64,000 nucleotides of DNA from Pseudomonas sp. 5P_3.1_Bac2 (lineage in GTDB: Bacteria > Pseudomonadota > Gammaproteobacteria > Pseudomonadales > Pseudomonadaceae): positions 620,001 to 684,000 of the forward strand of contig NZ_JANLNY010000006.1 in NCBI RefSeq assembly GCF_025465995.1. Reading direction: 5' to 3'. The notes beneath the pieces are model-generated. The model did not search any database and was not told the DNA's origin. It worked only from the letters and a program-made list of their open reading frames with translations. Below, piece after piece: positions 57,915 through 64,000 of this stretch (positions are counted from its first letter, which is position 1; each line of letters opens with the position of its first letter). Both the position numbers and the translations under genes were made by a program.

Positions 57915-58193
57915 ATGAAACTGTGGATCCTATTACCCGTGGCGGTGTTGGCGCTCAGCGGTTGTGCCGGTAAAACGGCTTATCGCAACAGCTGCGGTAC
58001 TCAGCTGGATGCTGCCTGGCGTGAATTGGACTTGGCCAAGGCTGATGGATTCGCCGGTACGGTGAGTTACTCCAAGGCGCTGTCGTTGCTCACCGCAGCT
58101 AAAACCCAGCAGCAATTCGAAAGTTATGAGGGCTGCACGGCGAAATCCGAGCGGGCACGTTTTTACATTCGTGAGTCACGGGCAGGTCGTTGA
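57915..58193 (+). CDS. Small lipoprotein of unknown function
   Basis: 92 residues: signal peptide MKLWILLPVAVLALSGC with lipobox LSGC. The mature part has two further cysteines (SCGTQLD and YEGCTAK) that could form a disulfide, and a helical centre rich in Leu/Ala/Lys. No family recognised beyond a general Pseudomonas small-lipoprotein pattern. Its stop overlaps the start region of the next gene (TTGATG), so the two are probably co-translated. Confidence 0.78.
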   Translation: MKLWILLPVAVLALSGCAGKTAYRNSCGTQLDAAWRELDLAKADGFAGTVSYSKALSLLTAAKTQQQFESYEGCTAKSERARFYIRESRAGR

Positions 58194-58801
58194 TGCAAAT
58201 AGATTTTAGCCAGCTGGCTCCCCTAGATCGTTATCGATGGATGGCTTCAACCGTAACGCCACGGCCAATTGCCTGGGTTTCCACCCTGTCGGCTGATGGC
58301 GTGAGCAATCTGGCGCCCTTTAGTTTTTTCCAAGTGATTAGCGATGATCCGGCCACGCTGCTGATCAACGTTAACCACCGCCAGGACGGTAGCTACAAAG
58401 ACACCGTGCGTAACCTGCAAAGCAGCGACGAATTGGTGGTGCACTTGGTCAATTTTGCCCAGGCCCAGGCGATGAATGCCTCGTCGGCCACTCTGGACTA
58501 CGGCATCAGCGAATTTGAGCAATGCGGCATCGCCAGCGTGCCTTCGCAATTAGTCAAACCGCCACGCGTCGCCGCCGCCCCGGTGGCGTTCGAGTGCCGG
58601 GTGGCGCAGATTCAGCCGTATCCGGCGCAGTCGCCGAACTGCAGTTTGATCTTTGCCGAAGTGCTGTTGGCCCATATCGACGATGCCGTGCTGGATGGCC
58701 GTGGCCGGATAGATCCGCATAAGCTCGATCTGGTCGGGCGCCTGGGCGGTATGGCCTATGCCCGTACCCAGCAAAGTTTTGAAATGCAGCGTCCCAGCTA
58801 A
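58193..58801 (+). CDS. Flavin-reductase-like FMN-binding protein
   Basis: 202 residues from ATG 58193 (a TTG one codon upstream is possible). FMN-binding split-barrel flavin reductase domain: TPRPIAWVSTLSADGVSNLAPFSFF near 22-46, the flavin-binding signature of the family. These proteins bind FMN and may supply reduced flavin or act as oxidoreductases; partner unknown. Co-translated with the lipoprotein upstream. Confidence 0.87.
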   Translation: MQIDFSQLAPLDRYRWMASTVTPRPIAWVSTLSADGVSNLAPFSFFQVISDDPATLLINVNHRQDGSYKDTVRNLQSSDELVVHLVNFAQAQAMNASSATLDYGISEFEQCGIASVPSQLVKPPRVAAAPVAFECRVAQIQPYPAQSPNCSLIFAEVLLAHIDDAVLDGRGRIDPHKLDLVGRLGGMAYARTQQSFEMQRPS

Positions 58802-58853
58802 GCCTGCTTGTTGCTAGGCACTTTTCTTCCAGCACCTAGCGACACACGCAGCG

Positions 58854-58905
58854 CAGCCCCATGGTTTTTAACCCTCTGCACTTGGGTCGAAAACCCATGG
58901 GGCTG
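58854..58905. repeat. Long inverted repeat / hairpin upstream of the MoxR operon
   Basis: CAGCCCCATGG (58854-58864) is exactly complementary to CCATGGGGCTG (58895-58905), and the pairing extends by four T/A pairs past a one-base bulge. The loop has an inner ACCC/GGGT stem. No T tract follows, so it is not a standard terminator. It sits 53 nt after the flavin reductase gene and 110 nt before the MoxR start. Confidence 0.75.
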
Positions 58906-59015
58906 TACAAGTTTTGCAATCAGTTTGCTGTCCAGCGCACCTTTTTAAACCTATCCGTTGCTGCTTACGCCCAGTAGCATCACGCCATTGTGGCGGGTTG
59001 CCAGGGGAGTTTGTG

Positions 59016-59930
59016 ATGCACGAAAAAATCGCCGCCAGCTTAGCTGCGGTCAATCAACTGCTATTGGGTAAAGAGGCCCAGGTGCGCTTGGCCATGACGT
59101 GTTTGTTAGCCAAGGGCCATTTGTTGTTGGAAGACTTGCCCGGCATGGGCAAAACCACCTTGAGTCATGCGCTGGCCAAGGTCTTGGGCTTAAGTTTTCA
59201 GCGCGTTCAGTTCACCTCTGATTTGCTCCCCGGCGATATTCTCGGCACCTCGGTATTCGATCAGCACAGCGGCCAGTTCAGCTTCCACCCAGGGCCGATC
59301 TTTGCCGAGCTGTTGCTCGCCGATGAGATCAACCGCGCTCCGGCCAAGAGCCAAAGTGCCTTGCTGGAGGCCATGGAGGAGGGCCAGGTGACCATCGAGG
59401 GCGCTACCCGGCCTTTGCCTGAACCGTTCTTTGTGATCGCCACGCAAAACCCGGCCAGCCAAGCGGGTACCTTCGCCTTGCCTGAGTCTCAGCTCGACCG
59501 TTTTCTGATGCGCCTGTCCCTGGGCTATCCCTCCCCGGATGCGGAAAAAGCCTTGCTGCAAGGCACCCTGCGTCGCGATCTGCTGGCACACGTGACGGCG
59601 CAGCTTAGCCATGTGGATCTCGCCCAATTACAGGCACAGGTGCGCCAGGTGCGAGTGAGTGAGGATTTGCTCGATTACCTGCTGCGCTTGGTGCACTACA
59701 GTCGCAGTCAGGCTCAGTTCGCGTTGGGCCTGTCGCCACGGGCCAGCTTGGCGCTGCAGGCCGCCGCACGGGCTTGGGCCTTTATCGAAGGCCGCGATTA
59801 TGTAATCCCGGAAGATGTGCAAGCGGTGCTGCCAGCCGTGGCCGGCCATCGCCTGCGTGAACCCGCGGACCCGTTGGGCCTGCCTGGGCCATTGGTGCAA
59901 ACCTTGCTGCGTGAGGTGCCGGCACTTTGA
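59016..59930 (+). CDS. MoxR-type AAA+ ATPase
   Basis: 304 residues from ATG 59016 (MHEKIAASLAAVNQLLLGKE); the frame is open further up without a sensible start. Walker A LPGMGKTT (41-48), Walker B LLLADEINRAPAK near 106, sensor block ATQNPASQAGTF near 145. MoxR ATPases act as chaperones for von Willebrand-type or DUF58 partners; the next two genes are the usual partners. Overlaps the DUF58 gene by 4 nt. Confidence 0.92.
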   Translation: MHEKIAASLAAVNQLLLGKEAQVRLAMTCLLAKGHLLLEDLPGMGKTTLSHALAKVLGLSFQRVQFTSDLLPGDILGTSVFDQHSGQFSFHPGPIFAELLLADEINRAPAKSQSALLEAMEEGQVTIEGATRPLPEPFFVIATQNPASQAGTFALPESQLDRFLMRLSLGYPSPDAEKALLQGTLRRDLLAHVTAQLSHVDLAQLQAQVRQVRVSEDLLDYLLRLVHYSRSQAQFALGLSPRASLALQAAARAWAFIEGRDYVIPEDVQAVLPAVAGHRLREPADPLGLPGPLVQTLLREVPAL

Positions 59931-60886
59931 GGCAACTGCTTAAAGGCGCCTGGCAGCAGTGGTTGCGGCGGCGCATTCCTGCCGCCAGCCAAGTTGAGCT
60001 CAACCAGCGACGGATTTTTATCATCCCGAGCCAGGTCGGCCTGATGTTTATGTTGGCCCTGGTGCTGATGTTATTGGCGGCGATCAACTACCAAAACAGT
60101 CTGGCCTATGCCCTGACGTTTTTACTGGGCTCAGTGTTTGTGATCTGCATCTTGCATACCTACCGTAATCTGGCGGGCTTGCAGTTACAGGCAGGCCCAG
60201 TGGCGCCGGTGTTTGCCGGAGAGCTGGCCAGCTTTGCGCTGCACTTGCGCAGCCACGGGCGGGCTTATCCGGCGCTGAGTTTGGGTTGGCCTGGGCAGCC
60301 TTTGCTGAGCGTGGATGTGCCGGCTCAGGGCCGTGTCAGCACGCAGCTGCACCTGAGTGCGGTGCAGCGCGGCTGGTTGCGTCCGGGCCGACTGCGGGTG
60401 GAAACCCGTTATCCCTTGGGTTTGTTAGTGGCCTGGAGTTGGGTCGATTTAGCCCAGCGTGCGTTGGTCTATCCACGTCCGCTCGCCGGTGAATTGCCGC
60501 TTAACAGCGGCGCGCAACCTGAGTCTGAGCAAGTCGGGCAGCTTAGCCGCAGTCAGGGCGTGGATGACTTCGCAGGGCTTAACCCTTATCAGCCCGGCGC
60601 AGGCAATCGGCGTTTGCACTGGAAGGCCTATTCCAAGGGCCAGGGCCTGATGGTCAAGGCATTTTCGGCCAACCAAGGCAGTGAGCATTGTTTGGACTTT
60701 GCCGCCTTGGGAGGGGACAGCGAGACGCGTTTGTCGCTGCTGTGTCATTGGGTGTTGCAGTTATCCGCTGAGCAGCAGGCCTTTGCCTTGCGTCTGCCGG
60801 AGCTGGAGGTGGCGCTCGGCACTGGCGCGAGTCATCGCGATGCCTGCCTGCAGGCGCTAGCGCTATACGGTGAGCCGAATGCCTAG
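59927..60886 (+). CDS. DUF58 membrane protein
   Basis: 319 residues with a TTG start inside the MoxR stop (TTGA). Two adjacent membrane helices (about 39-73, QVGLMFMLALVLMLLAAINYQNSL) and a large C-terminal part containing the DUF58 core GVDDFAGLNPYQPGAGNRRLHWKAYSK near 205-231. The middle gene of the MoxR-DUF58-transglutaminase module. Overlaps the next gene by 8 nt. Confidence 0.88.
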   Translation: MRQLLKGAWQQWLRRRIPAASQVELNQRRIFIIPSQVGLMFMLALVLMLLAAINYQNSLAYALTFLLGSVFVICILHTYRNLAGLQLQAGPVAPVFAGELASFALHLRSHGRAYPALSLGWPGQPLLSVDVPAQGRVSTQLHLSAVQRGWLRPGRLRVETRYPLGLLVAWSWVDLAQRALVYPRPLAGELPLNSGAQPESEQVGQLSRSQGVDDFAGLNPYQPGAGNRRLHWKAYSKGQGLMVKAFSANQGSEHCLDFAALGGDSETRLSLLCHWVLQLSAEQQAFALRLPELEVALGTGASHRDACLQALALYGEPNA

Positions 60887-62858
60887 CAACCCGCTGATCA
60901 GTCGCAGCAGCTTGCAGTGGTTGCTGCTGGCACAAGTGTTGGTGGTGGCGCCGCATCTGCTGCATGCGCCGTGGTGGATTGTGCCGCTGTGGCTTGGCTG
61001 TGCGGTGTGGCGTTGGCAGGCCAGTCGCCAGCGGCTGGGTTATCCCAATGGTTGGGCGAAAGCCGCGCTGATGCTCGGTACCGCTTTTGGGGTATGGCTC
61101 AGCCGTGGCAGCTTGGTCGGTTTGGATGCCGGCGTGGTGCTGTTAATTGCCGCGTTCATCCTCAAAATCTTAGAGGTGCGCCAGCGCCGCGATGCCTTGG
61201 TGCTGGTGTTCCTCGGTCTGTTTAGCGTGGTCACGGTGTACCTGTTCGATGACAGCGTGCTGATGGCGCTCTACAGCCTGCTGCCGGTGACCGTACTGCT
61301 CGCTGCCTTGATCAGTTTGCAGCAAGCGCCCAGTTCGCCCTGGGCTAATGCGCGGCTGGCTGCCAGCTTGCTGCTGCAGGCACTGCCGCTGATGCTCTTG
61401 GTGTTTATCTTGTTTCCTCGGGTTGGCCCTTTGTGGTCGTTGCCGGTGGCCAGTCAAAAAGCCACCAGCGGCCTGGCCGAAAGCATGACCCCGGCGGATA
61501 TCGCCGAGCTGAGTCGCAGCAGTGGCTTGGCCTTTCGCGTCAGCTTCAGCGGCGCCATGCCGGCGCGCAGCGAGCTGTATTGGCGGGCACTGAGCTTTGA
61601 TCAGTTTGATGGTCGGCGCTGGTCACAAACGCCACAAGCGCGCTTTACCACCGGGGCACGTTGGCAGGCCAAAGGCGAGCCGCTGAATTACAGCGTGATC
61701 ATGCAACCCAGTGGGCAACGCTGGTTGTTTGCCTTGGATGTGGCCAGCACCGATTTGCCCGCGACTCAGCAGATGCAGGACTTCCGTTTGCAGCGCCAGC
61801 GGCCGGTGCAACAGGCTTTGCTCTATCAAGCGCGCTCTTGGCCGCAGGCCGTGCGTGAGTTGAACCTAAGCGCAGAAACCCGCCGTCTGACCTTACAGCT
61901 GCCGGAGCAGGGTGACCCACGCAGCCGGGCCTGGGCTCTGCAACTTAGCCGCGCCCATGCGCAGCCGTCCGAGCTGGTGGCAGCCGTGCTTGAGCATTTT
62001 AATCAGCAGCCTTATCACTACACCTTGCGCCCGCAAGTGCTGGGTGAAAACAGCATCGACGAATTCCTCTTCGATACCCGTGCCGGCTTTTGCGCCCATT
62101 ACGCCGGCGCCATGACCTTTGTCTTGCGCGCGGCGGGCATTCCCGCGCGGGTGGTCGCCGGCTATCAGGGGGGTGAATACAACCCCCAGGGTAACTACCT
62201 GCAAGTGCGCCAGTACGATGCCCACGCCTGGGTTGAATATTGGCAGGCCGGGCAGGGGTGGGTCAGCGTCGACCCGACCTTTGCCGTGGCGCCAGAGCGG
62301 ATCAACCTAGGGTTGGAACAAGCTCTGGGGGATGAGCAAAACCTGCTTGAGCAGTCGCCGTTTTCACCGTTGAGCTATCGCAATTTGGGCTGGCTGAACC
62401 AACTGCGTTTGGGCTGGGACAACCTCAATTACGCTTGGCAACGCTGGGTGTTGGGTTATCAGGGCCAGCAGCAGTTGCAGTTTCTGCAGCGCTGGTTGGG
62501 GCAGGTGGACGGCCAATCCTTGCTGCTCAGTTTGGTGGGCGGCGCGGCGCTGTTGGTCGGTCTGCTCGCGCTGTGCTTGCTCAAGCCATGGCAGGCCAGA
62601 GGCAGCGCTCAGCAGCGCTTGTTGCGTGACTTTGAACGGCTATTGGCGCGTCACGGCGTCGTACGGCAAACGGGCGAGGGCATACGCAGCTATGCCGCGC
62701 GGGCAGTGCAGCAGTTGCCACAGCAGGCGCCGCTGATTAACCAATTCGCCCATGCCTATGAGGCCCAGCGCTATGCCGGCCAGCTGTTGGCAGCCGCCGA
62801 GCTGCGCCGGCAACTGCGGCAATTACGCCGGTCTCTGCCTTGGCGTTGGCGGGCCTAG
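60879..62858 (+). CDS. tgpA: TgpA-like membrane transglutaminase (DUF3488/DUF4129)
   Basis: 659 residues from ATG 60879 (a GTG at 60870 is possible). About five N-terminal membrane helices (about 10-175), a large periplasmic transglutaminase-core domain, one more membrane helix near 550 and a cytoplasmic tail. The catalytic triad is complete: C405 in AGFCAHYAGAM, H449 in DAHAWVE, D465 in VDPTFAV. In P. aeruginosa the equivalent gene, in the same operon order, is reported as essential. Enzymatic substrate still unclear. Confidence 0.9.
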   Translation: MPSNPLISRSSLQWLLLAQVLVVAPHLLHAPWWIVPLWLGCAVWRWQASRQRLGYPNGWAKAALMLGTAFGVWLSRGSLVGLDAGVVLLIAAFILKILEVRQRRDALVLVFLGLFSVVTVYLFDDSVLMALYSLLPVTVLLAALISLQQAPSSPWANARLAASLLLQALPLMLLVFILFPRVGPLWSLPVASQKATSGLAESMTPADIAELSRSSGLAFRVSFSGAMPARSELYWRALSFDQFDGRRWSQTPQARFTTGARWQAKGEPLNYSVIMQPSGQRWLFALDVASTDLPATQQMQDFRLQRQRPVQQALLYQARSWPQAVRELNLSAETRRLTLQLPEQGDPRSRAWALQLSRAHAQPSELVAAVLEHFNQQPYHYTLRPQVLGENSIDEFLFDTRAGFCAHYAGAMTFVLRAAGIPARVVAGYQGGEYNPQGNYLQVRQYDAHAWVEYWQAGQGWVSVDPTFAVAPERINLGLEQALGDEQNLLEQSPFSPLSYRNLGWLNQLRLGWDNLNYAWQRWVLGYQGQQQLQFLQRWLGQVDGQSLLLSLVGGAALLVGLLALCLLKPWQARGSAQQRLLRDFERLLARHGVVRQTGEGIRSYAARAVQQLPQQAPLINQFAHAYEAQRYAGQLLAAAELRRQLRQLRRSLPWRWRA

Positions 62859-63010
62859 GCAGTGTTAAGCTGGCCCAATGCCCGATGCTGCTCAGCCCTC
62901 AGCCTGCGCGCTAACTTGTGCCTGAGGTTTGAGCAGTGCCTCTGGCGCCGCTACAGAGGCACCAGTGAGCAGCCGCGGCGCGATAACTGACTGACTAAGG
63001 ATGGCAATTG

Positions 63011-63787
63011 ATGTCGGCTTTAACCCAACAGGTGCAGCGCCATGTGCTGCGCTTACACATACGTTTACTGGCTTGTCGCGAGCGCCTCGCTGCCGGCACC
63101 GATCAGCGGGCGCTGCATGATCTGCGGGTGGCGGTGCGCCAGTTGCGTAATTTGCTGCGTCCGCTGCCCGCTTACAGTGGCGCTGAGGCGCTGACGTCCG
63201 CTGCTGCACAACTAGGTCGCACCAGCGGGGGGCTGCGTGATCTGGAAGTGCTCGATGGGTTTCTGCGCCGCCATGGCGACAGTGCCAGCCGCGCCGCGCA
63301 AGCGCGCCAAACCCAGCTTGCCCAGGGTTATCAGCAACTGCTGCAGGGCATGGCGTTGGCCGAGTTGTTGCGTGCCCTGGATGCTTGGCCGCAGCAGTGG
63401 CGCGCGGCGAATGCCACGGGCGAACTGGCTGGCGTGGCTCGCCGAGTGCGGCGACGTCTGGCAAAGGATGAGCAGCGTTTGCTCCTCGCCTTACATGACC
63501 CTGAGCATGATTGGCACGACCTGCGTTTATTGGTCAAACGCTTGCGTTATGGCCTCGATGCATACCCTGAGCAGGGCCGCGTGCTGGTGGTGCAATATCC
63601 GCAGCTGAAGCAGGCGCAGACGGCCTTGGGTAAATGGCATGACTGCTGGCAATGGCTGCAGCGCGCCACCAGCGATGAGGATTTACAGCCTTGGGTTAAC
63701 CAGTGGCAAGGCGCGCTAGGGCGTGGCGAACAGCGGGTCGCTAAGGTCCTGACGCAGTTACGTCAAGCCTGGCCTCATGTCGTCTAA
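63011..63787 (+). CDS. CHAD domain protein
   Basis: 258 residues from ATG 63011. All-helical CHAD (conserved histidine alpha-helical) domain: LHDLRVAVRQLRNLLRP near 36-52 and LRLLVKRLRYGLDAYPE near 173-189, each with the conserved His/Arg/Lys pattern. CHAD proteins bind polyphosphate and often associate with polyphosphate granules; no CYTH domain is attached. Located 152 nt after tgpA. Confidence 0.88.
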   Translation: MSALTQQVQRHVLRLHIRLLACRERLAAGTDQRALHDLRVAVRQLRNLLRPLPAYSGAEALTSAAAQLGRTSGGLRDLEVLDGFLRRHGDSASRAAQARQTQLAQGYQQLLQGMALAELLRALDAWPQQWRAANATGELAGVARRVRRRLAKDEQRLLLALHDPEHDWHDLRLLVKRLRYGLDAYPEQGRVLVVQYPQLKQAQTALGKWHDCWQWLQRATSDEDLQPWVNQWQGALGRGEQRVAKVLTQLRQAWPHVV

Positions 63788-63879
63788 AAAGCTCTAGGGC
63801 GTGGTATTTGGCCGAAGTGCCGTATAGGCCAGTTGCTGCAGTGGTTTACCATCCAGGCATTGTTCGCACAGAGGTGGTT

Positions 63880-64000
63880 ATGGATTTATCTGAGTTGCTG
63901 CAGGCTGTACGCACGGACCCGCATAACGTGTCGATTCCTGCGCAGTGGGCCCAAGGCCGTGCCAGCTTTGGCGGGTTGGTGGCGGGGCTGCTGCATGAGG
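63880..64000 (+). CDS. Acyl-CoA thioesterase family protein, N-terminal fragment
   Basis: Only the first 40 codons are in the window: MDLSELLQAVRTDPHNVSIP and then WAQGRASFGGLVAGLL. The QGRASFGG block is typical of TesB-like/DUF4442-type hotdog thioesterases found next to the TgpA operon. Truncated by the window edge, so the assignment is provisional. Confidence 0.65.
   Translation, partial: MDLSELLQAVRTDPHNVSIPAQWAQGRASFGGLVAGLLHE

Noticed and set aside
58854..58905. Hairpin as terminator of the flavin-reductase gene
   Set aside because: No T tract follows either arm, so intrinsic termination is unlikely.

Overview
The window is a piece of a Pseudomonas chromosome (gamma-Proteobacteria, GC-rich). 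The gene order sucAB-lpdG-sucCD / brnQ / DUF599 / htpG / dienelactone hydrolase / chemoreceptor / fabBA / hybrid kinase / gpsA / acyl-CoA synthetase / kdpFABCDE matches, from memory, a conserved Pseudomonas backbone (PA1585 to about PA1637 in P. aeruginosa PAO1). It is followed by a TgpA-type transglutaminase operon. No tRNA, rRNA, CRISPR array or intact mobile element was seen.

Layout. 1-5.9 kb: end of the 2-oxoglutarate dehydrogenase / succinyl-CoA synthetase operon, closed by a strong terminator. 6-10.3 kb: BrnQ branched-chain amino-acid carrier, a DUF599 membrane protein, and a convergent GGDEF receptor whose C-terminus runs through a heptanucleotide repeat into the neighbouring gene. 10.3-17 kb: an accessory island for threonate/tetronate catabolism (ltnD-otnK-otnC-GntP transporter-otnI, with a DeoR regulator), preceded by a short IS3-type transposase remnant. 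17.3-22 kb: a lipoprotein, two tandem hotdog thioesterases, a membrane protein, and htpG with a clear sigma-32 promoter. 22.6-30.1 kb: a second accessory block, benR-benABCD-catBCA, which takes benzoate to beta-ketoadipate enol-lactone, with a textbook pair of BenR/XylS-type operators upstream of benA. 30.2-39.5 kb: dienelactone hydrolase, pirin, OsmC, an exported amidohydrolase, a chemoreceptor with a FliA-type promoter, fabBA, and a GacS-like hybrid kinase. 39.7-48.3 kb: gpsA, DUF4389, sixA, an acyl-CoA synthetase, a thioesterase, two alpha/beta hydrolases, a GST, DUF4892 and an AI-2E permease. 48.8-56.6 kb: complete kdpFABCDE high-affinity potassium system. 56.6-64 kb: patatin-like protein, a small lipoprotein, a flavin-reductase-like protein, the MoxR-DUF58-TgpA trio, a CHAD protein and the start of a thioesterase.

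How the genes work together. The tetronate island (to dihydroxyacetone phosphate) and the benzoate block (towards the TCA cycle) are both carbon-scavenging add-ons. Each carries an A-rich AANAANAA element close to a translation start, the signature of Hfq/Crc catabolite repression, so succinate-type preferred carbon would be expected to silence both. Most genes belong to well-known families. I did not find a convincing wholly new system. The most interesting observations are regulatory or structural: the BenR operator pair with no catR in the window, the heptamer repeat controlling the GGDEF protein's C-terminus, a 9-codon coupled leader ORF before the tetronate transporter, a KdpE-like 11-bp-period repeat, and a long unexplained hairpin before the moxR operon.
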